From NCBI GenBank assembly GCA_024711005.1, contig JANJTQ010000009.1, positions 1-64,000 of the forward strand: DNA of 64,000 nt. The letters are read 5' to 3'. Under the pieces are notes generated by a model. The model saw only the letters and a program-made list of their open reading frames with translations, was not told the DNA's origin and did not search any database. Made by a program: the position numbers and the translations under genes. The stretch's first letter is position 1. Each line of letters starts with the position of its first letter. The stretch comes from Opitutaceae bacterium. GTDB taxonomy: Bacteria > Verrucomicrobiota > Verrucomicrobiia > Opitutales > Opitutaceae. Of the stretch, positions 36,741 through 45,489 are shown piece by piece.

Positions 36741-37880
36741 TCAGTTCGGGCTTGCAGCCAAACATGTTTCCAGAAAAGCGAGCACGGCTTTCTCTTCCGC
36801 ACTCAAGTCCGCCCGGGCCGTGTGCAGTTCGGTCGCCGCCCGGGCCCTCAGCACGCGGACGGTTTTTCCGTCGAGGTAGCTGTCCATGATTGCGGGATGA
36901 ATATAACACTTCCGGCAGATCGCGGGGGTGTTGCCGAGCCGGCGGGCAACGATCCCGATTGCCGCGACGAGATTCCGTCGCGCCTGTGCACGGCTCCTGA
37001 AACGCTCGAACTCCCGCAAGGCAAGCGCGGCCAGCACCGTGCCGGCCCACGTGCGAAAATCCTTGGCGGAAAACTCCGCTCCGGCGATTTCGCGCAAATA
37101 GGCGTTCACATCGGTCGAGGAAATTTTCTGACGCCTCCCGTTGTCATCGACGTACTGAAACAGCTCCTGCCCCGGGAGCTCTTGGGTGCGACGAACGATC
37201 CGCGCAAGCCGCGGATCCTCGAGATCGATCTCATGTCGCTTCCCGCCCTTGCCACGAAAATTGAAGTGCAAGACCTCCCCTTTCACCGCGACGTGCCGGT
37301 CACGCATCGTGCTCAGGCCGACGGAACGGTTCTGCTTCAGATACTCTTCATTGCCGATGCGAACGAGCGTGGTTTCCAGCAGGCGCACCATCGCTGCGAG
37401 AACTTTCTCCCTCCCCAGACCGGTCATGTGCAGATCGCGGGCAACGCGTCGACGAATACGTGGTAACGCCCGGCCAAAGGCGATCGTCCGGCTGAACTTC
37501 GCGCCATCGCGAGTTTCCCTCCACTTGGGATGGTAACGGTACTGCTTCCGCCCGCGTTGATCGCGTCCGGTGGCTTGAAGATGTCCGTGCACATCGGGAG
37601 AAATCCATACATCCGTCCACGCCGGCGGAATCGCGAGACTTCGAATGCGCTTCAACGTGGCGTCGCCGTTGAAACGACGCCCCTGCGCGTTCATGTAAAC
37701 AAAACCGCGTCCCGCTCGTCGCCGGGTGATCCCGGGCGTTTCATCGGTCACATAACACAGCCCCGCTTCATCGGCGGCGACCTGCGCCTCCGCCACGATC
37801 GCGGAGGCAACCGGCGTTTCGTTCCGCGGTGGTGTCCTGTGTTGGGAACGCCTGCGCCGGACTGCGGACGACGATGACAT
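36741..37880 (-). CDS. Type IB DNA topoisomerase (poxvirus-like)
   Basis: The protein relaxes supercoils by a 3'-phosphotyrosine intermediate. From ATG 37880 it is 379 residues; the ORF track starts three codons earlier at TTG. The N-terminal domain (RRFNGDATLKRIRSLAIPPAWTD, here cited as RRFNGDATL and IPPAWTDVWI) precedes the catalytic domain with RIGNEEYLKQNRSVGLSTM and KDFRTWAGT. The probable catalytic tyrosine is in CRKCYIHPAI. Bacterial copies are often found near stress genes, as here between glgX and a DUF4142 gene. Confidence 0.92.
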   Translation of the reverse strand: MSSSSAVRRRRSQHRTPPRNETPVASAIVAEAQVAADEAGLCYVTDETPGITRRRAGRGFVYMNAQGRRFNGDATLKRIRSLAIPPAWTDVWISPDVHGHLQATGRDQRGRKQYRYHPKWRETRDGAKFSRTIAFGRALPRIRRRVARDLHMTGLGREKVLAAMVRLLETTLVRIGNEEYLKQNRSVGLSTMRDRHVAVKGEVLHFNFRGKGGKRHEIDLEDPRLARIVRRTQELPGQELFQYVDDNGRRQKISSTDVNAYLREIAGAEFSAKDFRTWAGTVLAALALREFERFRSRAQARRNLVAAIGIVARRLGNTPAICRKCYIHPAIMDSYLDGKTVRVLRARAATELHTARADLSAEEKAVLAFLETCLAASPN

Positions 37881-37984
37881 GGACTTCAAATTAACCGTCG
37901 TCGCGGCGTTGCGCCATCGGGTGTTTCACTTGGCAAAGACGTGCCGCCCGCGCCCCCTTAAGCAGCACGGTGATCACCCGTGGC

Positions 37985-38557
37985 TCAACGGGCTTCCTTG
38001 TGACGCTTGGCCTCCTCCAGATGCTCCTTGAGCTTCGGCAGCGCATCGCGGGCGAATCCGGCGATTTCAGGATCGCTCGACTTCGCGCCCTTTTCGAAGA
38101 GCTCCAAGACGTCCTTGTGATCGGAAACCATCTCGTCGATGTAGTCTTCGTCGAGCGTCTCCGACTGTTCGCTCCACTTTTCAACGAGGTCCACCTGCTT
38201 GTCCTCGGCCGGCAAGGAGACGCCTTTGCGATCGGCCAACGCCTTCAACTCCTTTCGCAAAGCCGCGTGGTCCTTGATCACCCTGCGGGCAAAATCACGC
38301 ACGGCCGGTTTGGTCACGTTGGGCAGCACGGTTTCCGAAACGACGATCTCCTTCGTCCCGGACTCGGTCGCCTTCTCCAAGAACACCCGATCGCTCCGTT
38401 TTACGATATCCCCGTGCGTCGTCACCCCGGGCTCGTGATAACCGGCGGGCGGAGGTTGAGGCGGCGTTGAAGGGGTGTCCTGAGCAACGAGGAGGGAGAC
38501 CGGAAAAACGGCGGCGCATGCCGCGAAAAAACGGTAAAAACCGAGGTGCGTATTCAT
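37985..38557 (-). CDS. DUF4142 periplasmic protein (first copy)
   Basis: The 190-residue protein has a signal peptide (cleavage near LLVAQD), a Pro-rich linker and a ferritin-like helical DUF4142 domain (about 50-185). The domain includes VRDFARRVIKDHAALRKELKALA and DEDYIDEMVSDHKDVLELFEKGA. The family is widespread and uncharacterised, with a four-helix fold. A paralogue lies at 56193. It is divergent from the response regulator gene. Confidence 0.85.
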   Translation of the reverse strand: MNTHLGFYRFFAACAAVFPVSLLVAQDTPSTPPQPPPAGYHEPGVTTHGDIVKRSDRVFLEKATESGTKEIVVSETVLPNVTKPAVRDFARRVIKDHAALRKELKALADRKGVSLPAEDKQVDLVEKWSEQSETLDEDYIDEMVSDHKDVLELFEKGAKSSDPEIAGFARDALPKLKEHLEEAKRHKEAR

Positions 38558-38776
38558 ATGCAGGTATTGGTCGTCGGGGTCCGTGCCCGGTTCCGCAGTC
38601 GTGCGGAAAAATGGCCGGCCCCCATGTTGCCGACGGAAGAAATCATGAGGGGCACCCCGGATATACAGCCATCCCTCGGGTTGAAGCGGGTAACCGGGAT
38701 TCCCGGCGGAGAGGCGTTCACTCGGGAGGTGAACCCATCACTTGCTTCAACTCACCTCTGCACATTAGTTCCAGAC

Positions 38777-39226
38777 ATGCCGAAGAACGTTTTGTTGGTC
38801 GCCGAAGACGACCCGGTTGACGCCTTGTTGATCGAACGCGCGCTTCGTCGTTCAGGCTCCGGATTTCGAATGGTGCGCGTCACCAACGGAGACGAACTGA
38901 TCGACTATGTCCGAGGGCATGGAGCCTATGCCGATCGGACCCTTCACCCGACGCCCGAGATCGTGTTACTCGACTTGAGGATGCCTCGAACCGACGGCTT
39001 CGCCTTCTTGCAATGGCGACAGAAAAGCCCGGATGGAAATCGCCTTCCGGTGGTCGTATTCTCCTCCTCCGCCCGCCAGCAGGATGTCGATCGCGCCTAT
39101 TCGCTCGGCGCCAGTTCCTACGTCGTGAAACCCACCGCGCCCGACCGGCTCGAGTCCATGGTCAGGGCCTTGCACGACTGGTGGGCCGTATTCAACACCA
39201 CCTCCACCTCGACTCGTCTCGCGTGA
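38777..39226 (+). CDS. Single-domain response regulator (Rcp1-like)
   Basis: The 149-residue protein is a stand-alone receiver domain: acidic pocket in LLVAEDDPVDALLIERAL, phospho-acceptor Asp in PEIVLLDLRMPRTDG, and the conserved Lys in SSYVVKPTAPDRL. It has the long beta-4/alpha-4 form of regulators paired with phytochrome-type kinases. There is no output domain. Its stop codon overlaps the start of the following kinase (TGATG), so the two are surely a pair. I start it at ATG 38777; the ORF-track start adds 77 unrelated residues. Confidence 0.9.
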   Translation: MPKNVLLVAEDDPVDALLIERALRRSGSGFRMVRVTNGDELIDYVRGHGAYADRTLHPTPEIVLLDLRMPRTDGFAFLQWRQKSPDGNRLPVVVFSSSARQQDVDRAYSLGASSYVVKPTAPDRLESMVRALHDWWAVFNTTSTSTRLA

Positions 39227-40440
39227 TGCCCACCCAGCCCCCCGTCACCTCATCACCGAGCTGGTTCACGCGACCGCTTTTCCGCTGGAGCATCGGTATT
39301 CTCGGCGCCGTCATCGGCGGCGTGCTTGCGTTCGAAGCGCTGGGCATCTCGGTGTTCTCGCGCATCGGCATGCCCCACGAGTTTTGCTACTTGCGGGATC
39401 CCAAACTCGTCTGGTTGCACGTTGTGGCCGATCTCCTGATCGGCCTGGCCTATGTATCGATTTCGGCGACGCTCGCCTACCTCGTTTACAAGGCCAGCAA
39501 GGGCATTCCGTTCAATTGGGTATTCCTTGCGTTCGGGCTGTTCATCGTCTCGTGCGGCTTCACTCATTTCATGGAAGTCTGGGTGATTTGGGAACCCGTC
39601 TACTGGCTCTCCGGCTACGTCAAGGTGGTGACCGCCGCCGCCTCCGTTGCCACCGCGATCGCCCTGTTTCCACTCCTGCCGAAGATCTTCACGTTGATCA
39701 AATCCGCACGCCAAAGCGAAGAGCGACGCGTGGAGATTGAACGACTCAACCAGGAACTGGAGCGCTTCAATTATTCCGTCGCCCACGATCTTCGCAGTCC
39801 CCTGCGAGGGATCTCCGGCTTCAGCCAGATTCTGCGCGAGGATTGCGCCGCGGAGTTATCCCCCGAGGCGCTGGAATACTTGGACCGGATCCAGAGCTCC
39901 GTTTCCAACATGGATACGCTTATCTCGGACCTGTTGAGATATGCCACCATCGGAAAGCAAAAGCTGAAGCTGACCGCCGTTCCGCTCGACGAGGTCTTGC
40001 GTTCGACCCTCGCACTGATGAGCGCGGAAATCGACGACCGAAAGGCCAAGGTGGTGACCACCGGTCCGCTGCCCATCGTGCTCGGCGACGCGACGCTGCT
40101 GCAGATCATCTTTCAGAATCTGATCGGCAACGGGATCAAGTTCGTTGCGCCGGACGTCCGCCCCCGCATCGAGATCTCCAGCAAGACCCACATTGGATTC
40201 GTGACAATTTACTTCACGGACAACGGACTGGGCATTCCCCCCGAGGCGCAAGGCCGCATCTTCGGACTGTTTGAACGCTTTCACGCACAGTATGCCGGAA
40301 CGGGCATCGGTCTGCCGATCGTTCACCGTGCGATCGAACGCCTGAACGGCGAAATCAGCGTCGGCCCGGCTCCGGCCGGCACCGGTTCGCGTTTCCGAAT
40401 CACCCTCGCATCAGCCGATCCTAAACCCACCTCGGCCTAA
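39226..40440 (+). CDS. Histidine kinase with an ethylene-receptor-like membrane domain
   Basis: This is a 404-residue membrane kinase. Residues 51-155 contain several helices whose order and key residues match the ETR1-type ethylene-binding domain. VVADLLIGLAYVSIS carries Asp69 and Tyr76. FGLFIVSCGFTHFMEVW carries Cys110 and His114, with the same C-x3-H spacing as the Cu(I) ligands Cys65 and His69 of ETR1. An extra N-terminal helix lies at about 20-38. A HisKA domain follows (His187 in SVAHDLRSPLRG), then a HATPase domain (NLIGNGIKF; DNGLGIP; GTGIGLPI). Ethylene binding is inference from these motifs. Confidence 0.85.
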   Translation: MPTQPPVTSSPSWFTRPLFRWSIGILGAVIGGVLAFEALGISVFSRIGMPHEFCYLRDPKLVWLHVVADLLIGLAYVSISATLAYLVYKASKGIPFNWVFLAFGLFIVSCGFTHFMEVWVIWEPVYWLSGYVKVVTAAASVATAIALFPLLPKIFTLIKSARQSEERRVEIERLNQELERFNYSVAHDLRSPLRGISGFSQILREDCAAELSPEALEYLDRIQSSVSNMDTLISDLLRYATIGKQKLKLTAVPLDEVLRSTLALMSAEIDDRKAKVVTTGPLPIVLGDATLLQIIFQNLIGNGIKFVAPDVRPRIEISSKTHIGFVTIYFTDNGLGIPPEAQGRIFGLFERFHAQYAGTGIGLPIVHRAIERLNGEISVGPAPAGTGSRFRITLASADPKPTSA

Positions 40441-40846
40441 ACGGTGAAAACAAGGACGCGCGATGATCGTGCCTGTTCCTAATCCGTAGCCATCCAGCGG
40501 CGCAACCGGTCAACCGACCACTCGAACCATGGGGTGTTGCCCGACCGCGACATAAATAAGAGCGACGTCCATACCGGATAAACGGGACAGTCGCGGTTAG
40601 CGGGTGTCCGTGAATTAAGACGGACCATCGCTGGCGTTCTGCCCAGAGCCGTGAAACAAAGACCCAAGATCTACCAGTTACTCACCCGGTCTCGCCGCCA
40701 AATGCGCGTATCCAATCCCGGCGACAAAAATAGACGAACAATACCCTTATAACTAAGCGCCATTCGGATCATGTCGCTAGATGTTAATTCGGAGTTGCGC
40801 AGGAAGACGGTCGGGGCAGGAGTCATGCATGGCAAGACTCCTCCCT

Positions 40847-40904
40847 GGCTACTTACATCAACTCAAACGTGCTAAAAACTAACAAAACACGGCCAGTCCC
40901 CTTT
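40847..40904 (+). repeat. 58-bp transposase 3'-end remnant, left copy
   Basis: This 58-bp stretch matches the reverse complement of 45432-45489 at 56 positions. In frame it reads GYLHQLKRAKN and a stop codon, the same C-terminal residues as the transposase remnant at 45454 (GYLHQFKRAKN). The sequence beyond the stop (AACAAAACACGGCCAG) is also shared, so the repeat covers the 3' end of the gene and its flank. Confidence 0.8.
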
Positions 40905-40947
40905 CGATCGCCCACCCCTTTCGATCGCCCCCACCACCTTTGAATCG
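40898..40947. repeat. 17-bp tandem repeat
   Basis: CCCCTTTCGATCGCCC occurs twice with 17-base periodicity. A degraded third unit, CCACCTTTGAATCGCCA, follows after a short offset. It abuts the transposase-end remnant. Confidence 0.6.
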
Positions 40948-40990
40948 CCATCGTTGACTCGATTCGTGCGCAGGTTGTCCTCAAGTCCCG

Positions 40991-41434
40991 ATGCGACTCT
41001 TCTCCGCCACTGACGCAATCCGGACCACCGTCTTAATGGCGGCGCTGCTGACTCCAATATTCGCCCTGGATTCGGCTCCGAAAGCGGAAACGACTCCGAC
41101 ACCGCAACGCTGGGTGAAAGCCAATCCGAAGAGCGCGGAGTTTTGTGGCCTTTGGACGGGACGTTTCCGCGGAACGCATGAAATCCGCTTCACCGTCACC
41201 CCCCATGACAAAGGCGGTCCGGATCACTTCCGGGTGCTTTACGAATGCCAGCAGTATCCCGATGACAAACCTCACGCGGGCGTGTTCATCGCAACGTTGG
41301 ATGGATGTGGTTTGGTTGTGGGCAAGATGACGCTCTTCCTGATCGAACAAGAGCCGGGCCGGGCGATCGTCTACGGAAACTTTCACCTTGATCCCATGGT
41401 GGCCGACCTCGTGCGCTCTGAAGTAAAAAAGTAA
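40991..41434 (+). CDS. Small secreted protein, unknown function
   Basis: The 147-residue protein has a hydrophobic N-terminus that looks like a signal peptide (VLMAALLTPIFAL). The mature domain begins RWVKANPKSAEFCGLWTGRF and looks like a small beta-sheet domain (HEIRFTVTPHD; FRVLYECQQYP; VVGKMTLFLIEQE). I do not recognise a family. It is convergent with the large gene at 41445, whose stop lies 10 bases from this stop. Confidence 0.6.
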   Translation: MRLFSATDAIRTTVLMAALLTPIFALDSAPKAETTPTPQRWVKANPKSAEFCGLWTGRFRGTHEIRFTVTPHDKGGPDHFRVLYECQQYPDDKPHAGVFIATLDGCGLVVGKMTLFLIEQEPGRAIVYGNFHLDPMVADLVRSEVKK

Positions 41435-41444
41435 GGTGCGAGGT

Positions 41445-44400
41445 TCAGCGGGGATCGCTGGATTGCTCCTTGGGCACCTGCTCACGCTCCGCTTTGAGTT
41501 GGATCAGGTAGGCCATGTCGGCGGTGGAAAAAACCGTGAGCGGAACGGTGAACACATTGCCGTCACTGCGTCGCAAGGTAACCTTTTGTTCAACAAAACC
41601 GAGGACTTCGGCCTTCATCGACCTGCCGGATGGATCCGTGAAATCCCGGAAAGGATTTTCCTTCACGCGCAACGCCACCGGTGCGGTGGTGGCAATGGGA
41701 GGCGGCGTCGCTTCCGGCGGAAGCGGCGGGGTCAACGCGGGCGGACTATACGATTTGTCCACGAGTTCCCGGGGAACGAGGTAAAAGAAACCACCGGTTT
41801 CCGCGGGAATAACGAAGCCGCGCTCGAAGGCAAAAAGCTGCGAGCGGTCGGTCAGCGAAAGCACATCAAAGGTTTTTCGGCTGGTTCCTTTTTCAATGGA
41901 CCCAAGAGCAATGCGGTTATCTTTACCACCCAGTAACAGCCAGAGTTTGTCCCCTAGAAAACTGGCGGCGCTCATGTGGCCGGTCTGGCCATTTGGCAAA
42001 ACCGCGGAGAGCGGCATGCTCGCAAAACGGGCGGTCATGGTTCCGCTCAGCGATTGGTCCATCAGCAACACGTCCAAAAAGGTCTCATATGAGTTTGAAA
42101 AAGAACGCCCGGCCCCCAACGCCTGCAACATGGAGTCCACCGGATACGGCTTGCCCGCCCGCCAATGCGTTCGCGTCGTGTAGAGCTCACTCCAATCAGC
42201 CTTCTCGTCGGATCGTCGATACAACAGGCCGCCGTCGATCCATGCATACCAAGTTTCATCTTTTTCAAACATGGCGGTCACGGTGAACTCTTTTCGTCCG
42301 TCCAGGCTATTCGTTGCGGGTTCGCGCATCGCGCTTGAGACGAGCTTCAGGCTTTGTTTGTCGGCTTGGTATTCATAGATCAACCCGGGCTTGCCCGAGA
42401 GCCAGACACGCTCGCGGCCGAACCACACACGGGCTTCGCCCATGCGCGGAGTATCCATCGAGCGCCAGGTCCGCGCCGTCAGATCGACTACGTAAAATGC
42501 ATTGTAGGTCACGAAAAAGAGACTGTTCCCCCGCACGCCAAACACATCGTAGCCGCGACTGTAACCGTTATCGGGCAGATCCAGCAGTCGCACCACGCGA
42601 AGCACTGTGCTCATGCTGGCGTCGAGCTCCAGCCAGGTGAAGGAATTGGGTTTAACCTCCGTGAACATCAGCCAGACATGCCCCTTTTCGTCACTGGCCG
42701 CCGAAACGGCGCGGCCATAATCGCCGCCCAGATTCAGTTGTTGCGCCATCACAACGCGCTCACTGGTGGAGGCCTTGCCTGCAGGCGAACGCAGGACCAG
42801 GTGCCGATTGACATCAATCAGGAGCGCAGGGACCGGCGCCTCGGACGCCTCCTGCTTCTGCCGTGCCTTCCAGGCTTGATTCAATCCTTCCTGGGCACGC
42901 GTATTTTCGGCACGCGTCATCTCTTTCAGCGGAGGTGCCGCCACCACAAAATATTCAAAAGCCTTGAGGACTTCCTCGTCGGTGGGCACGGGCATCGGAC
43001 GGGGAATCGGCCGCGTCACGTCCTCGGATTCTTTTAGAATCGAAAGCAACAGGTTCTCCGTTCGCCACTCATGCTCGACCCGGCTGCCTTTTGGTAAGCG
43101 GGCGAGGAGACGGTTCAGGCACTCGCGCAAATCCGCCTCAGGGAAGCGTCCCACCAAGTAAGGCCTGCGTTCACGCAAGATCATGCCGATGGTCCCCAGC
43201 ATGGAGTGCGAATAGGGCGTGGGGTGAACCACAAAAAAATCCTCTTCGGCGGAGATTCGATCAATCAGCCAGCGCGACCAGATCACAGAGCGTCGCCAGT
43301 CAGCCGACTGGCTTTGCGGCTCGACGCGATACGGCATGAGCGACGCAAAGACGCGCACCTGCGGATTTTTGTGACCCACCAGCACGTCGAAACGCGACGC
43401 GAAAGCCGAGGACGATTCCGTATGCGCAGCCCAGTTTACAAACCACGGATGATGCAGTGAATTCCGCTGGCCGTCGATATGGGTTAAAAGCGGAGAGTAG
43501 TAATCCTTGGACTCCTGCCGCGCCATCTCCTCGAACCACTCGGCATAGAGAGTGGCCAGTCGATCGGGGTCGGAAATCAGAAAGGCGCCATAACCGATCA
43601 AGGTGACCGGCAGGTGCTGATTGCTGCCAGAAAAATCCACGCGCTCCACCAGCTTCACATAGGGACTGTTGGAAAATTTCACCGTGGGATAAAACTTCCA
43701 CACGCGCTCCGTCATGATGTTCGCCATCTCGCGAAACCGTTCCCGCTCCAACAGGGTTCCGGGCAGCGCCTTGTCGCTGAAGTAAAGTGCCTGAAGCGTC
43801 TCCGCGACCCATGCCACCGCCTGTTCCGAGTAACGCAGATAGGCAATCTGCTCCGCGTAGGAAGCCGATTTGGACGGAACAGGGATACCCAGAAAACACT
43901 CCAGGCCATAGGAGGCGCGGGTAAAGACTTCCTCGTTCGGCGGCCTCGAGTAACGAAGATTACCACTGACGTAGGGCATCCTCGGCACCTGCAGATTGGC
44001 GAGAGCGCGAAGGTAGGCCGTCTCGGTATTTTTCGAGCCGAGATACAATGCGGTATCCGCCATCGCAGCCGCCTGTTCAAACGCCGACCACTTCCAGAAC
44101 CAGCGCGCGTTCCGCTCGAATTGCGCTGGCTCAAGATTGCTCGCCCGGCTTTTGCCTGAATTGAGGCGGTTGGAAATTTCCTTCGCTGCCGGAGCGATCA
44201 CGGCGTCGATCGACGTTCCCCCGGAATCCGGCGCAACGGAGAACTCCGCACCGTTCAACGTCAACTTGAGCCCAATACCCGAGCCAAGGTCAGTCAGCGA
44301 ACCCTCGAGGGTAAAATCCGGTTCCTTCACATCCGACACCATCGTCTTGCTCAACCACTGCTCAAAGGCGGGACTGCGCACGTCCCAACGCTCGACCAAG

Positions 44401-44966
44401 GCGATGCCGGAATACCCCTGAAGCAGGACCGCCAGCTTGTAGGTGGCCGATTCCGTCAACGGTGCCAGACGAGGGCTGTCGGCGCGCAAGAGGCCAAGTG
44501 CAACGATGCGGCGCGGCGTGGTGTTGTCGCCGCCCGTCAGCAGCGGTCCCAATCGCGCCCCGATCATTTCGCCCAATCGCTCGGGATCATCGCGCACGAA
44601 CGGATACCGCCACAATCCGATCACTTGAAGCGTGCGCGTGGAAATGACGCGAACGACCAGGGTCGGAGTTGCTTCCTTCGTCTCGGCAAACGTATTGAGC
44701 AGGATCAGAAAATCACATGCCTCCCACCCTGCCGCGCCGATCACGCCTTGAAGCGAGAGTTCTTCGTTGATCAACGAAAGTTTGCTGCGTTCGAGCAACG
44801 TCACCGATGCGTTCTGCGACAGCTTTACCAACAGCAACTCCTCGATCTGGCGTGTGCGGGTATCGGCGATAATGCCCACCTTGACCGCAACTGACGCCAT
44901 GCATGGAATCCACAGAAAACAAAACGCGAGCAACGCGGTTTTCAGGAGAAAAGTAAGCGATGGCAT
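41445..44966 (-). CDS. Large secreted protein: CsgG-like N-terminus, SHD1-like C-terminus
   Basis: From ATG 44966 the protein is 1173 residues with a signal peptide (LLKTALLAFCFLWIPCMAS). Residues 24-170 (VKVGIIADTRTRQIEELLLV; VTLLERSKLSLINEELSLQG) resemble the CsgG/LpoB-type fold of lipoprotein-associated domains. A long middle part has helical segments and, after about 760, WD/beta-propeller-like strands. The C-terminus (PFRDFTDPSGRSMKAEVLGF; KVTLRRSDGNVFTVPL) matches SHD1-like domains common in Verrucomicrobia and Planctomycetes. I chose this start because the preceding 44 residues lack signal character. Function unknown. Confidence 0.7.
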   Translation of the reverse strand: MPSLTFLLKTALLAFCFLWIPCMASVAVKVGIIADTRTRQIEELLLVKLSQNASVTLLERSKLSLINEELSLQGVIGAAGWEACDFLILLNTFAETKEATPTLVVRVISTRTLQVIGLWRYPFVRDDPERLGEMIGARLGPLLTGGDNTTPRRIVALGLLRADSPRLAPLTESATYKLAVLLQGYSGIALVERWDVRSPAFEQWLSKTMVSDVKEPDFTLEGSLTDLGSGIGLKLTLNGAEFSVAPDSGGTSIDAVIAPAAKEISNRLNSGKSRASNLEPAQFERNARWFWKWSAFEQAAAMADTALYLGSKNTETAYLRALANLQVPRMPYVSGNLRYSRPPNEEVFTRASYGLECFLGIPVPSKSASYAEQIAYLRYSEQAVAWVAETLQALYFSDKALPGTLLERERFREMANIMTERVWKFYPTVKFSNSPYVKLVERVDFSGSNQHLPVTLIGYGAFLISDPDRLATLYAEWFEEMARQESKDYYSPLLTHIDGQRNSLHHPWFVNWAAHTESSSAFASRFDVLVGHKNPQVRVFASLMPYRVEPQSQSADWRRSVIWSRWLIDRISAEEDFFVVHPTPYSHSMLGTIGMILRERRPYLVGRFPEADLRECLNRLLARLPKGSRVEHEWRTENLLLSILKESEDVTRPIPRPMPVPTDEEVLKAFEYFVVAAPPLKEMTRAENTRAQEGLNQAWKARQKQEASEAPVPALLIDVNRHLVLRSPAGKASTSERVVMAQQLNLGGDYGRAVSAASDEKGHVWLMFTEVKPNSFTWLELDASMSTVLRVVRLLDLPDNGYSRGYDVFGVRGNSLFFVTYNAFYVVDLTARTWRSMDTPRMGEARVWFGRERVWLSGKPGLIYEYQADKQSLKLVSSAMREPATNSLDGRKEFTVTAMFEKDETWYAWIDGGLLYRRSDEKADWSELYTTRTHWRAGKPYPVDSMLQALGAGRSFSNSYETFLDVLLMDQSLSGTMTARFASMPLSAVLPNGQTGHMSAASFLGDKLWLLLGGKDNRIALGSIEKGTSRKTFDVLSLTDRSQLFAFERGFVIPAETGGFFYLVPRELVDKSYSPPALTPPLPPEATPPPIATTAPVALRVKENPFRDFTDPSGRSMKAEVLGFVEQKVTLRRSDGNVFTVPLTVFSTADMAYLIQLKAEREQVPKEQSSDPR

Positions 44967-45166
44967 GTCATGGGCAAATGAAGGCTGGGGGGCGCTCGGT
45001 TCGCTAAGGGCGGGCGGATAATTCGACGGAGTCAAGACTGTGATCCAAGCGGCAGGATGCGCGCCAGTCCTGCACCGAGCCTCCGGCCTGTCACGCATCC
45101 CGTTTCCCTCCGCGCGCCCGAGCCATTCGGGTCAGGCCCCGGATCAAACAATCGAACCCTGCAAAT

Positions 45167-45426
45167 GCGCGGTGATTTTCCTGTGCAGACGGGAGAAGCG
45201 GGCCTGATGGCGCACGCCGCCGCATTATGATTTTATCCTCGATATGCCCCTTTCTTTCACCCCGAACGAAACGTTCACCCAGCTGAAACCCACGAGCCCC
45301 CACCGGGTGCTCGTCACCGGAGCGGGAGGACGCATCGGATCCTACTATGCCGAACATGCGCCGGCCCATCACGAGCGCCGACTCATGGTCCGTCCGGGAG
45401 ATCCCGACGCACAAAAACTGGCAGCC
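45167..45426 (+). repeat. Direct duplication of the epimerase promoter and 5' end, first copy
   Basis: Bases 45167-45426 match 45857-46117 at well over 90 percent with one single-base gap. The unit contains the upstream region (GCCGCATTATGATTTTATCC), the start codon and about 60 codons of the epimerase gene. It stops abruptly at the transposase remnant. Confidence 0.9.
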
Positions 45427-45483
45427 GATCCAAAGGGGACTGGCCGTGTTTTGTTAGTTTTTGGCACGTTTGAATTGATGTAA
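45244..45483 (+). pseudogene. Truncated 5' copy of the epimerase gene
   Basis: The first 61 or so residues repeat the N-terminus of the gene at 45935, including the nucleotide-binding motif VLVTGAGGRIGSYYAEHAP. After KLAADP the reading frame runs into the transposase-end sequence and stops. Without most of the Rossmann fold and the catalytic YxxxK it cannot be an active enzyme. Confidence 0.85.
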
Positions 45484-45489
45484 GTAGCC
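45432..45489 (-). repeat. 58-bp transposase 3'-end remnant, right copy
   Basis: This is the inverted partner of 40847-40904 (56 of 58 positions). The two arms bracket about 4.5 kb that holds the small secreted protein, the 1173-residue protein and the truncated epimerase copy. Confidence 0.8.

Larger units (their letters stand above)
40441..40990. other. Gene-free region with a transposase-end remnant
   Basis: No gene is supported in these 550 bases. The part from 40847 to 40904 is one arm of a 58-bp inverted repeat. It is followed by a tandem repeat, and then by the start of a small secreted-protein gene. The 400 bases after the kinase stop contain only short ORFs with no recognisable content, consistent with decayed DNA. 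Confidence 0.6.

Noticed and set aside
34300-36879. 859-residue ORF on the plus strand
   Set aside because: It is antisense to glgX and part of the topoisomerase gene, both well supported. Its composition (Arg/Val/His-rich) is typical of a GC-rich shadow frame.
40479-40667. 62-residue ORF on the minus strand after the kinase
   Set aside because: No start signal, no family resemblance, and it lies in what looks like decayed DNA.
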